49,841 bases of DNA, from positions 1 through 49,841 of the forward strand of contig LUZE01000161.1 in NCBI GenBank assembly GCA_001602845.1, in the 5' to 3' direction. Made by a program: the position numbers and the translations under genes. The notes below the pieces were generated by a model. It was not told the DNA's origin, made no database searches, and saw only the letters and a program-made list of their open reading frames with translations. Shown here in pieces: positions 30,396 through 41,397 of the stretch; position 1 is the stretch's first letter, and each line of letters begins with the position of its first letter. The DNA comes from Bacteroidales bacterium Bact_13. GTDB lineage: Bacteria; Bacteroidota; Bacteroidia; Bacteroidales; UBA932.

Positions 30396-31034
30396 ATGGC
30401 ACTATACCTCAAGAAAGAACTCGAAGATGACGCCCGGATCTACGTCTGGGAAATCACGGAGACCGAAGAAGAGCTGATGGCCAATACGGCCGTCCCTGAC
30501 AACGAGCTGGAAGAACTCCAGTACACGCGCAGCGAAGCCCGCCGAAGGGAGAAGCTTGCCGAGCGCGCCCTGCTGAACGAGATCTTTCCCGAAAAGCTCT
30601 ATCTGGGCCACCACGACAACGGCAAGCCGTATCTCCAGAATACGGCCATGGAGATCAGCATCTCCCACACCAACCGTTTCGTGGCCATCCTGCTCAGCCC
30701 CGACGAGAACCTGGGCATCGACATCGAAAGCCTCGACCGGGATTTCTCGGCCGTGGAGAAAAAGGCGCTCAGCGAAGACGAGATCGAAGACCTGGAGGAC
30801 GACAAGCGGAAGACGCTGCAGCTGGCCATCTACTGGTGCGCCAAGGAGGCCATCTACAAGAGGATGTCCATCTCCGGCGTCGATTTCGCCGAGCAGATCG
30901 AGGTCGAGCGCTTTACGCCCCGCGACGAAGGCGAGATCGAGGCGACGTTCTACCACAAGGACGGCACGGAGCTCGAATTCGAGCTCAGCTACGAGGTGTT
31001 CGAGAACCATGTGATGGTCTGGGTTGTAGGATAA
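30396..31034 (+). CDS. 4'-phosphopantetheinyl transferase superfamily protein
   Basis: ISISHTNRFVAILLSPDENLGIDIE; YWCAKEAIYK. Confidence 0.92.
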   Translation: MALYLKKELEDDARIYVWEITETEEELMANTAVPDNELEELQYTRSEARRREKLAERALLNEIFPEKLYLGHHDNGKPYLQNTAMEISISHTNRFVAILLSPDENLGIDIESLDRDFSAVEKKALSEDEIEDLEDDKRKTLQLAIYWCAKEAIYKRMSISGVDFAEQIEVERFTPRDEGEIEATFYHKDGTELEFELSYEVFENHVMVWVVG

Positions 31035-31060
31035 TAACATAAAAACTGACACGAGAGGAG

Positions 31061-32349
<1,289 letters not shown>

Positions 32350-32350
<1 letters not shown>

Positions 32351-32694
32351 TGGAAAGCGAAACCACCCGACAGCAGAAAGTCGCCCGCCAGATCCAGAAG
32401 GACCTGGCCGAGATGATCCGCGCACGCGGCATGGCTGCGTATGACGGCGCGCTGGTCACGGTAAGCGGCGTGAAAATCAGCCCCGACCTGGCCCTGGCCA
32501 AGGTCTATGTCAGCATCTTTCCGTCCGCCAAGGCGAAGGATGTGATGCAGCGCCTCCAGGATGAGACGTCGCGGCTCCGCGGCGCGCTCGGACGCAGGGT
32601 GGCGAAGCAGCTCCGCATCGTGCCGGAACTGAATTTCTATCTGGACGATTCGCTCGACTACGTGGAGCACATCGACGAGTTGCTGAAAAAATAA
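32350..32694 (+). CDS. rbfA: 30S ribosome-binding factor A
   Basis: TRQQKVARQIQKDLAEMIR; VTVSGVKISPDLALAKVYVSIFP; ELNFYLDDSLDYVEHIDELL. Confidence 0.93.
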
Positions 32695-32710
32695 ACCGGC
32701 GGGGTTTCCG

Positions 32711-33925
32711 ATGAATCTCTCCCGGTTCATAGCGCGGCGCTATCTGTTTGCGAAAAAGTCGCACCAGGTGATCAACATCATCTCCATCATCGCGGCGACG
32801 GGCATCGCGGTCGGATGCGCCGCACTGGTAATTATCCTGTCCATTTACAACGGGTTCGATTCCGTAGTGCGCAGCCTCAACGACTCGCACACGCCCGACG
32901 TGCTGGTGACGCCCGCGCAGGGCAAGGTTTTCTCGCCGGACAGCCGGTTTGATTTCCTGCGCGAGGACCCGCGCGTGAAGGCGGCGTGCGGGGTGCTGGA
33001 GGAGAGCGTGTTCCTGCAGTACGGCGAACGCAACAAGGTGGTCGTGGCCCGGGGCGTCGATTCGCTGTACGAACAGGTGACGGGCCTGCGCGACTACCTG
33101 GTGGAAGGGCGGTTCGAGCTCATGTACGGCGACCTGCCGCAGGTGGTGCTGGGGCGCACGGTCGCACTGGAGCTGGGCCTGAAGACGGCCTTCCTGCTGC
33201 CGGTCACGGCCTGGTTCCCCAGCCGTACGAAGCAGGTGGACCTGCTCAATCCCCTGGCCTCGCTCCGGCAGAAGCGGCTGTATCCCGCCGGCATCGTGGC
33301 GCTGGACCAGGATTTTGACCAGAAGTACATGTTCATGCCGCTCGATGTCCTGCAGGACCTGCTTGAATACACCAATGAGGTGTCGGGCGTCGAGATCTAC
33401 CTGAATCCGGAAGGGCTGGACCGTCGGGAGATGGCTTCTCGCCAGGTGCTCTCCGACCTGCGCGGGCGGCTGGGCGACGAATTCGTCGTGCGCGACCGCC
33501 AGCAGCAGAACAGCACGCTCTACCGGCTGCTGAAATATGAGAAGGCGGCTATCTACCTGATCCTGCTGTTCGTGATGCTGATTATCTCGGTCAACATATA
33601 TGGCTCTCTGTCGATGCTCATCATCGAGAAGCGCGACGACATCGCGACGCTGCAGGCAATGGGCGCCGACGGGAAACTGGTGGAGCAGATCTTCGTCCGG
33701 GAGGGATGGATGATCTCGCTGCTGGGCATCCTGGCCGGCGTGGCCGTGGGCTTGCTGGTCTGCTGGCTGCAGCAGCGTTTCGGACTGGTGAAGATGCCAG
33801 GCAATTTCGTGGTGAGCGCCTATCCGGTGGACGTACAGGTGCGCGACATCGCCCTGATCGCCGTCGGCGTCGCCCTCATCGGCTGGCTCATCTCGCTCCT
33901 CACCCGCCGCATGACAGAACGGTAG
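32711..33925 (+). CDS. FtsX-type ABC transporter permease (LolC/LolE-like)
   Basis: FIARRYLFAKKSHQVINIISIIAATGIAVG; SLSMLIIEKRDDIATLQAMGA. Confidence 0.87.
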   Translation: MNLSRFIARRYLFAKKSHQVINIISIIAATGIAVGCAALVIILSIYNGFDSVVRSLNDSHTPDVLVTPAQGKVFSPDSRFDFLREDPRVKAACGVLEESVFLQYGERNKVVVARGVDSLYEQVTGLRDYLVEGRFELMYGDLPQVVLGRTVALELGLKTAFLLPVTAWFPSRTKQVDLLNPLASLRQKRLYPAGIVALDQDFDQKYMFMPLDVLQDLLEYTNEVSGVEIYLNPEGLDRREMASRQVLSDLRGRLGDEFVVRDRQQQNSTLYRLLKYEKAAIYLILLFVMLIISVNIYGSLSMLIIEKRDDIATLQAMGADGKLVEQIFVREGWMISLLGILAGVAVGLLVCWLQQRFGLVKMPGNFVVSAYPVDVQVRDIALIAVGVALIGWLISLLTRRMTER

Positions 33926-33930
33926 AGGGG

Positions 33931-34368
33931 TTAAGGGCGTTGGGACTTGAAGAAGTCGGTCATGAGGCGGGAGCAGTCGGGGGCGAGGATGCCGGCGGTG
34001 ACTTCGGTGCGGGGATGGAGGAGCGACGGAAAAAAGAGCGTGTAGCCCCGCTTCGGATCGTCAGCCCCGTAGACCAGACGGCCCAGCTGAGCCCAGGCCA
34101 GCGCCGCCGCACACATCGGACACGGCTCCACCGTCACATATAACGTACAGTCATTCAGATATTTCCCGCCAAGAAACCCCGCAGCCATCCCGATCAGCTG
34201 CATCTCCGCATGCGCCGTCACGTCCGTGAGCCGCTCCGTCAGATTGTGCGCCCGCGCAATGACGCGCCCGCCGCAGACCACAACGCCGCCAATCGGCACT
34301 TCCCGCTCCGCCAAAGCACGCTGTGCCTCCCGCAACGCCTCCCGCATGTATTGTTCGTCATCCTTCAT
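33931..34368 (-). CDS. tadA: Nucleoside/tRNA adenosine deaminase
   Basis: HAEMQLI; TLYVTVEPCPMCAAALAWAQLGRLVYGADDPK. Confidence 0.9.
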   Translation of the reverse strand: MKDDEQYMREALREAQRALAEREVPIGGVVVCGGRVIARAHNLTERLTDVTAHAEMQLIGMAAGFLGGKYLNDCTLYVTVEPCPMCAAALAWAQLGRLVYGADDPKRGYTLFFPSLLHPRTEVTAGILAPDCSRLMTDFFKSQRP

Positions 34369-34450
34369 TTCTGTCCGAAACGGCATAGTTTTTTCATCCG
34401 TGACCTATTTTTCATGCAAATATAATAAATTTGCACCGCCAATTGAATAT

Positions 34451-37360
34451 ATGACCCGGAAGCTTCTCATCCTCCTCACCCTGACGGTGCTGGCTGCCCT
34501 GCCGGCCCGCGCCCAATACTACCAGACGGGCAGCAACCCGTCCGGTACGCGCTGGAACCATATCAGCGGTGAGCATTTCGAAGTCATCTACCCCCGCGAG
34601 ATCGACTCCCTCGCCCGGGAATTCCTCTTCGCCTTCGAGCGTGACCGCGCCGCCGACCTGGCCGGACTCCGCATCCAGTCGGAACGGGTGCCGATGATCC
34701 TGCACCCCTACGACATGTACAGCAACGGAACCGTCGTCTGGGCGCCCAAGCGCGTCGAACTGATGACGACCCCGCCTTTCGAGGCCCTCTATCCGATGGA
34801 CTGGGAGACCCAGCTCTCCACCCACGAAGGCCGCCACCTGGGCCAGATGGCCCATTACACGAGAGGCATCTACCGCGTGTTGATGTTCCTCACGGGCGAG
34901 CAGGGCATCGGCGTGGGCGTCGGCCTCTATCCTTCGAAGACCCTGCTGGAAGGCGACGCCGTGCAGAACGAGACCGACCTGACCGGTGCCGGCCGCGGCC
35001 GCAATCCCGAATTCCTGAAATTCTACCACGCCTCGTTCCTCGAAAAGGATTTCCGTAAATACGACGACTGGCGCTACGGCTCCTACCACCGGTACAATCC
35101 CAGCAAATACGCCTTCGGCTACATGATCAACAGTACGATGCGCGACAATTCCGGCAACTATTTCGTGACGGGCGACATCATGGCCGAACAGGTCCGGAGC
35201 TGGTGGCGCTTCTTCAGCGTGTCGCACCGCAGCTATATCCGCGCCTCCGGCCTGACCACGCGCAAGAACTGGCGCCTGGCCGTGTCGCGCTACACCCAGC
35301 GGTGGGACTGGGAATACAAGACACGCGCACCGTACACGATCTCTACGGCCCTCATCCCGGAACGGCCGAAATACTATACGGAATTCGACAACCCGCTGCT
35401 GCTCCCGGACGGCCTTTATGCGACGATGGCAGGCCTGCAGGATGAACGTCACCTGGTCCGCATCGATTCGCTGGGCGACCACCATCGCCGGCACACCCTG
35501 TCGGGCAACACCAGCTCGCTGGCCGCCGACGGCGACGGCGCGCTGTTCTCGGAAATCATCCCCGACCCGCGCTGGGAACACCGCAGTTGGTCGGTCATCC
35601 GCCGTTACGACGCAACCACCAACCGCGTGGAGACCCTGACCCGCAAGACGCGCTACGTCAATCCCGTCCCCGCGGGCGACGCGATCCTGGCCATCGACTA
35701 CAAGGTCACGGGAGGCTCGGATATCGTGGTCCTCGACCGGGAAGGCCACCTGACCGACCGGATCGCCGCCCCGGCAGGCACGCAGGCCCTCAACGCCGCC
35801 CGGCTCGGAGAGACCCTCTATGTCTCGGCCCTGTCCCACGAAGGCGCTGCCATCTACCGGCTCGGCGACACGGGGTGGAAGGCCGTCCTCGGCCCGCAGA
35901 AAAAGGCCATCCGCGACATGCGCCCGGCCGGTGACAGCCTCCTCTATTTCATCTCCGACCTCGACGGCATCAGCAACGTCTACGCTTACCGGCCCGACGA
36001 AGATGAAGAAGAACTGCGGTTCGAGCAGTGGACCACCGTCCCGGTGAGTGCCGCCCACCCGTTCCTGGGAGAAGACGGCTCCCTGTACGTGTCCAACTAT
36101 GACGCGCTCGGCTACCGTCCCGTTCGCGTAGACGCCGACAGCCTGGACCGGAAGGACGCTTCGTTCTTCCTGGCCTACGAAGAGCCGACGGCAGGACGCA
36201 ATAGCCGGCAGGCCACCGGATACATTCCGCCGCGCTCCGAAGAGCGGGAGGCCCAACTGCGCGCCGATATCGACTCGCTGGAAAGCCACCCGTACAGCAA
36301 GGTGCTGCACGGCATCCATATCCATTCCTGGTTCCCGTTCTATGCCGACCCCGACCGCATCATCAACGACATCGGCCGCTTCAACCTCGATAACTGGTAC
36401 CGGTTCATCGCACCGGGCGCCACGGTGATTTCGCAGAACAACCTCGGCACCCTCGCGGCCATCCTCGGCTACTCGTGGCGGCAGGACAAGAACCTGCATG
36501 GCGCGCACCTGAACCTGAGCTATTCGGGACTCTACCCCGTGTTCGAGGTCGCCGTCGATTATAACGACCGCCTCCGGCAGAATATCGTCTACGAATTCGA
36601 CCAGAATTCGCTCCGGAATACGACCTATTCGTATGAGCGGAACGCCCTGACCGCGGTAGCCATGGCCTACGTGCCGCTCAACCTGTCGCGCGGCGGGTGG
36701 AACCGCCAGCTCACACCGCAGCTGAGCTACTCGATGACCAACGACCGGGCCCGCTTCGAATATGCCGGCAAGACCCTGGAGATCCCCGTCAACCAGCTGC
36801 TCCGCGCCAGCGTCAGCTACTACTCGATGCTTTCACAGCCGGCAGCGCGCATCCGTCCGCGCCTGGGCCTGGGCCTGAGCGTCAGCGGCCAGCTCCAGCT
36901 GGGCGTCAGCAACCTCGAGCCGCACTGGATGAACGCAGTCAACGTCTACGGCTATCTGCCCGGTTTCGGCAAGGAAGACAACTTCAAGCTGACGTACAAC
37001 TACCAGCAGCAGGGCGGAAGCCTGCTCACCACCCAGAACATGGTGAAACTGCCGCGGGGATACAACAAGGATGAGTTCATCCTGAAGAACTACCACGGCT
37101 TCTCGCTCGACTACGCGCTGCCCATCAACACCGACGGCATCAGCGGCGGCTGGCTCTTCTATTTCAAGCGGCTACAACTCATTCCCTTCGTGGATTACGG
37201 CTTCGACGCCGACCAGCAGTTCTTCTCGTACGGCGGCGCGGCGCTCGTCAACACCCAGCTGTTCCGCATCGGCAAGGAACTCCGGTTCGGCGTGCAGTAC
37301 GCCCGCACGATGGAAGGCGGCCGCGGCCAATTCAAATTCGTCCTCAGCTCCGGTTTCTAA
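34451..37360 (+). CDS. Secreted multidomain protein: gluzincin-like (HEGRH) + beta-propeller-like + outer-membrane beta-barrel-like
   Basis: Signal peptide; STHEGRHLGQM and LLEGDAVQNET (HExxH plus downstream Glu); PD40-like repeats; C-terminus ends in Phe after alternating-strand segments; promoter box TAAATTTG at 34426. Confidence 0.65.
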   Translation: MTRKLLILLTLTVLAALPARAQYYQTGSNPSGTRWNHISGEHFEVIYPREIDSLAREFLFAFERDRAADLAGLRIQSERVPMILHPYDMYSNGTVVWAPKRVELMTTPPFEALYPMDWETQLSTHEGRHLGQMAHYTRGIYRVLMFLTGEQGIGVGVGLYPSKTLLEGDAVQNETDLTGAGRGRNPEFLKFYHASFLEKDFRKYDDWRYGSYHRYNPSKYAFGYMINSTMRDNSGNYFVTGDIMAEQVRSWWRFFSVSHRSYIRASGLTTRKNWRLAVSRYTQRWDWEYKTRAPYTISTALIPERPKYYTEFDNPLLLPDGLYATMAGLQDERHLVRIDSLGDHHRRHTLSGNTSSLAADGDGALFSEIIPDPRWEHRSWSVIRRYDATTNRVETLTRKTRYVNPVPAGDAILAIDYKVTGGSDIVVLDREGHLTDRIAAPAGTQALNAARLGETLYVSALSHEGAAIYRLGDTGWKAVLGPQKKAIRDMRPAGDSLLYFISDLDGISNVYAYRPDEDEEELRFEQWTTVPVSAAHPFLGEDGSLYVSNYDALGYRPVRVDADSLDRKDASFFLAYEEPTAGRNSRQATGYIPPRSEEREAQLRADIDSLESHPYSKVLHGIHIHSWFPFYADPDRIINDIGRFNLDNWYRFIAPGATVISQNNLGTLAAILGYSWRQDKNLHGAHLNLSYSGLYPVFEVAVDYNDRLRQNIVYEFDQNSLRNTTYSYERNALTAVAMAYVPLNLSRGGWNRQLTPQLSYSMTNDRARFEYAGKTLEIPVNQLLRASVSYYSMLSQPAARIRPRLGLGLSVSGQLQLGVSNLEPHWMNAVNVYGYLPGFGKEDNFKLTYNYQQQGGSLLTTQNMVKLPRGYNKDEFILKNYHGFSLDYALPINTDGISGGWLFYFKRLQLIPFVDYGFDADQQFFSYGGAALVNTQLFRIGKELRFGVQYARTMEGGRGQFKFVLSSGF

Positions 37361-37363
37361 ATA

Positions 37364-38062
37364 ATGGACAAACAGCTTAAACTCAACGGGTTCGACTGGT
37401 TCCTGATCCTGGGTACCACGGCCGTCAGCATCGCTTCCTCGCTGCTGGGCGAGGGTTGGGACACACTGGGCTTCATCGTGGCCGTCACGGGCATCGTCAA
37501 CCTGGTGCTCTGCGCCAAGGGCAACATCTGGAACTACCTGTTCGGCATCATCTACAACGCCATCTATGTCTATATCGCGTGGAAGTCGCGCCTGTTCGCC
37601 GACTCGGCCATCTACCTGCTCTATTACCTGCCGATGCAGTTCGTGGGCTGGGCCCAGTGGAAGAAGAACCGGAACCAGGACAGCGGTGCGGTGAACGCCC
37701 GCCATCTCGACCGGAAGACCGCGCTGGCGCTCCTGGCCGCGGCGGCCGTGCTGATCCCGCTCTTCGCCTGGATCCTGTCGCGCCCGGTCATCGCCGACTC
37801 GCAGCCCTGGCTCGACAGCGTCACGACGGTCGTCTCCATCCTGGCCATGTACATGATGGTCAAGGCCATCGCGGAGCAATGGTACATCTGGATCGTGCTG
37901 GATGCGGTGCAGACCATCAAGTGGACGATCGCCACGATACGGGGCGACGAACACGCCGCGCTGATGCTCGTGATGTTCGCCTTCTTCCTGGCCAATGCCG
38001 TCTACGGCCTCATTCAGTGGAATGGATTAGCGCGGCGAGCTTCGGACCCACAACAGCCGTAA
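37364..38062 (+). CDS. pnuC: Nicotinamide riboside transporter PnuC family (second paralog)
   Basis: VTGIVNLVLCAKGNIWNYLFGIIYNAIYVYIAWKSRLFADSAIYLLYYLPMQFVGWAQWKKN; EQWYIWIVLDAVQTIKW. Confidence 0.93.
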   Translation: MDKQLKLNGFDWFLILGTTAVSIASSLLGEGWDTLGFIVAVTGIVNLVLCAKGNIWNYLFGIIYNAIYVYIAWKSRLFADSAIYLLYYLPMQFVGWAQWKKNRNQDSGAVNARHLDRKTALALLAAAAVLIPLFAWILSRPVIADSQPWLDSVTTVVSILAMYMMVKAIAEQWYIWIVLDAVQTIKWTIATIRGDEHAALMLVMFAFFLANAVYGLIQWNGLARRASDPQQP

Positions 38063-39497
38063 GCTCTTCCAGCGACGCTTCCTTGATCTTCTTCAGGCTC
38101 TTGAAGTGACGGAGCAGCTTCTGCTCGGTCTTCTCGCCGACGCCCGGTATCGAGCGCAGGGCGCTGACCGTCTGCTCCTTGCTGCGACGGTTCCGGTGAT
38201 GCGTGATGCCGAAGCGGTGGGCTTCGTCGCGGATCTGCATCAGCACGCGGAGCGAGCTGGAGTTGCGGTCCAGGAACAGGGGCAGCGGATCGCCGGGCAC
38301 GATGACCTCCTCCATCCGCTTGGCCAGGCCCACCACATACACCTGGTCGGCGATGCCCAGCTCCATGAGCGCCTCCAGGGCAAAGCCCAGCTGGCCCCGG
38401 CCGCCGTCGATGACGACCAGTTGCGGCAGGTCTTCCCCTTCGGCCATCATCCGGGAATAGCGGCGGTTCACCACCTCCTTCATCGAGGCGTAGTCGTTCG
38501 CGCCCACCACGGTCTTGATATTGAAATGGCGGTAGTCGCGTTTGCTCGGAAGCCCGTCGCGGAACACGACGCAGGAGGCCACGGGATTCGTGCCCTGGAT
38601 GTTCGAGTTGTCGAAACACTCGATGTGCCGGGGCGGGACCGTCATGCCGAGATCCTTCTGCAGCTGCGCGACAATCTTTTCGGATTTCTCGATCCGTCGC
38701 GGCAGTGACTTCTCTTTCAGCAGCTTGTAGGTTTCCATGTCGAGGATGCCGTGTCCCACGGCCTTCTCGCGTTCATGATGGGCCTCCAGCAGCGCGAGCC
38801 GTTCCTTCCATTCCTGGGCGTCCTCGAAGCGGAGCTCGGCGGCCGCTTCCTGCATCTTTGCCCGGCAGGCCGACATCAGCTGGCGGGTGCGGCCGCTCAG
38901 CAGGGCCTTGATCTCCTCGACCTGCGCATCGTACGCCTCCCGGCTGAAGAGGCCCTCACACGGGCCAGCGCATTTTTCCAGGTGGTAGTTGAGGCAGCAG
39001 CGCACTTTCCCAGCGGCGATCTGCTCGTCCGTGAGCGGATGGGCGCAGATGCGCAGCTTGTAGAGGCTGCCCATCAGGTCGAGCAGCCGGCGCGCGTGCT
39101 GCACCGAAGCATAGGGCCCGTAGTAGAGCGAGCCGTCCTGGACATAGCGGCGCGTCAGCATCACGCGCGGGAAGGGCTCCTTGCGGATGCAGATCCACGG
39201 ATAGGTCTTGTCGTCCTTCAGCATGATGTTGTACCGGGGCTGGAGCTGCTTGATCAGGTTGTTTTCCAGCAGCAGCGCGTCCTCCTCCGTCTCGACTACG
39301 GTGTAGCGGAGGTCGGCGATGTGTTCGACCAGGGCCCGGGTCTTGCGGTCCAGCTGTTCCGGGGGCCGGAAATACTGCGTCACGCGCCGTTTCAGGTCCT
39401 TCGCCTTGCCCACGTAGATGACCGTCCCGGCCGCGTCCAGATAGCGGTAGACTCCCGGATCGTGCGGCAGATATGCTATTTTCTCTCTGACATTCAT
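38010..39497 (-). CDS. uvrC: Excinuclease ABC subunit C, short form
   Basis: GIY-YIG: GVYRYLDAAGTVIYVGKAKDLKRRVTQYF; ECFDNSNIQGTNPVASCVVF; IDGGRGQLGFA; HhH IPGVGEKT. Confidence 0.95.
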   Translation of the reverse strand: MNVREKIAYLPHDPGVYRYLDAAGTVIYVGKAKDLKRRVTQYFRPPEQLDRKTRALVEHIADLRYTVVETEEDALLLENNLIKQLQPRYNIMLKDDKTYPWICIRKEPFPRVMLTRRYVQDGSLYYGPYASVQHARRLLDLMGSLYKLRICAHPLTDEQIAAGKVRCCLNYHLEKCAGPCEGLFSREAYDAQVEEIKALLSGRTRQLMSACRAKMQEAAAELRFEDAQEWKERLALLEAHHEREKAVGHGILDMETYKLLKEKSLPRRIEKSEKIVAQLQKDLGMTVPPRHIECFDNSNIQGTNPVASCVVFRDGLPSKRDYRHFNIKTVVGANDYASMKEVVNRRYSRMMAEGEDLPQLVVIDGGRGQLGFALEALMELGIADQVYVVGLAKRMEEVIVPGDPLPLFLDRNSSSLRVLMQIRDEAHRFGITHHRNRRSKEQTVSALRSIPGVGEKTEQKLLRHFKSLKKIKEASLEELTAVVGPKLAALIHSTE

Positions 39498-39507
39498 CGA
39501 AAAATGT

Positions 39508-39515
39508 TATCTTTG
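39508..39515 (+). promoter_or_regulatory. -7 box TATCTTTG upstream of the fused acyltransferase
   Basis: TAnnTTTG match 21 bp before the ATG at 39537. Confidence 0.5.
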
Positions 39516-39536
39516 TATTTTCAAGCGACTCCTACT

Positions 39537-41381
39537 ATGTCCAAGATAAAGACAAAGTTAATCAATAAATCCGATATAATGAAGGCCATCCATATGCGTG
39601 GCCCGATCGGATGGCTGCTCGCTTCCCTGGCCATGTGGATTTTCGGATTCAACAAGGTCAACAAGGCGAACGACCATTGCAAGCAATACCAGAATGCCGA
39701 TTTCTCTGCCCACATCCTCAAGTACGCGGGCGTGAACATCGACCTCAACCCCCAGCAATATAACTACATTCCGCAGGACGGACCGTTCATCGTCATCGCC
39801 AACCACCCCATCGGGTCTGCCGACGGCATGATCCTGAGCGCCGTCATCGGCACGATGCGCACCGACTTCAAGATCATGGCCAACTTTATCCTGTCGATGA
39901 TCCCGTCGCTGCGCGACCAGTTCATCTCCGTCAACCCGTTCTCCGACAAGACCTCCACGCGGAGCAGCCTGGCCGGCCTGCGGTTCGCGAAGGAACATGT
40001 CGCCGCGGGCGGTTCACTGGGCCTGTTCCCGGCCGGCGAAGTGTCCACCTACCAGCACGGCAAGAGCCGCACGTCGCTCAAGAAACACGAAGTGGAGGAC
40101 ATCCCGTGGCCCGCTTCGATCATCAAGTTCATCCGCAACGCGGGCGTGCCCGTGATCCCGGTCTATTTCGAGGCGCAGAATTCCCGCTGGTTCCATTTCG
40201 TGGGACGCATCCACCCCATGCTCCGCACCATCAACCTGGCCAACGAGCTCTTCAACAAGAAGGGCAAGACCATCCCGATGCGCATCGGCAAGCCAATCAT
40301 GCCCAATGAGATGTCGGAGTTCACGGAACTCTCCCATCTGGGCGGATACCTGCGCAGCCGCGTCTACGCAATGGAAGCGGAATTCAACAACACCAACGCC
40401 GAGCTCATCAAGCCGCCGGAGCTGGTCACGCCCATCGCCCTTCCGCGCGACAAGAAGGCCGTGGTCAAGGAATTCGACCGCCTCAAGAACGCCGGCAAGT
40501 TGTTGTTCGAGGTGGCCACCTACCAGTGCTACCTGGCCGAGCAGAGCGAGATTCCCATCGCGATGATCGAACTCGGACGCCGCCGCGAGGAGTCGTTCCG
40601 CGCCACGGGCGAAGGCAGCAACCACGACATCGACGTCGACGATTACGACAAATACTACAAGCACCTGATTCTCTGGGACTCCAAACGCAAGCGCATCGCC
40701 GGCGGCTACCGCCTGGGCATCGGCAAGGAGATCTTCGAGAAGTACGGCGGCACGGAAGGCTTCTACACCAGCTCGCTGTTCACCTATTCCGAAGGTTTCG
40801 CCGACACGCTCCGCGAGACCATCGAGCTGGGCCGTTCCTTCGTCAGCCTCGAGTACCAGAAAGAGGCCCTGCCGCTGATGCTGCTACTCAAAGGCCTGAT
40901 GCACACGCTGATGCGCTATCCCGACGCAGTCTATTTCATCGGCCCGGTGAGCATCAGCAACTCATACCCGAAGTTCTACCAGAGCCTGATGGTGTATTAC
41001 CTGGAGAACATGCACAACGCGAAGCTGCCCGAGAATTCTGCCGTCCCGACCATGGCCTTCGAGCCGGACTACCTGAAGCTCAACCCGAAGGACCTGCTCC
41101 GGCACAAGATGGACAATTTCGAGAAGTTCGACCGTTTCATGATGCGCCTGTCGGACAACACGTACCGCATGCCGACGCTGGTGAAGAAGTACATGAAGGT
41201 CAACGCGCGCATCATCACGTTCAACGTCGACCCGCTGTTCAACTACAGCGTCGACGGCCTGATCATCCTGCGCATCAAGGACTATCCTCGCGCCGAGATC
41301 ATGCAGATGACCAAGGACATCACCAATCCCGCCGAACGCGAAGCCATCATGAACCGCTTCGGGTACAGCCTGAAAGACTAA
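39537..41381 (+). CDS. Bifunctional lysophospholipid acyltransferase-GNAT N-acyltransferase fusion (OlsF-like aminolipid synthase)
   Basis: N-terminal PlsC-like (VIANHPIGSADG, GLFPAGEVS) and C-terminal GNAT (ELGRRREESFRATGEGSNHDIDVDDYDKYYKHLILWDSKRKRIAGGYRL). Confidence 0.82.
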   Translation: MSKIKTKLINKSDIMKAIHMRGPIGWLLASLAMWIFGFNKVNKANDHCKQYQNADFSAHILKYAGVNIDLNPQQYNYIPQDGPFIVIANHPIGSADGMILSAVIGTMRTDFKIMANFILSMIPSLRDQFISVNPFSDKTSTRSSLAGLRFAKEHVAAGGSLGLFPAGEVSTYQHGKSRTSLKKHEVEDIPWPASIIKFIRNAGVPVIPVYFEAQNSRWFHFVGRIHPMLRTINLANELFNKKGKTIPMRIGKPIMPNEMSEFTELSHLGGYLRSRVYAMEAEFNNTNAELIKPPELVTPIALPRDKKAVVKEFDRLKNAGKLLFEVATYQCYLAEQSEIPIAMIELGRRREESFRATGEGSNHDIDVDDYDKYYKHLILWDSKRKRIAGGYRLGIGKEIFEKYGGTEGFYTSSLFTYSEGFADTLRETIELGRSFVSLEYQKEALPLMLLLKGLMHTLMRYPDAVYFIGPVSISNSYPKFYQSLMVYYLENMHNAKLPENSAVPTMAFEPDYLKLNPKDLLRHKMDNFEKFDRFMMRLSDNTYRMPTLVKKYMKVNARIITFNVDPLFNYSVDGLIILRIKDYPRAEIMQMTKDITNPAEREAIMNRFGYSLKD

Positions 41382-41397
41382 CAACCTTTTTTAGAAA

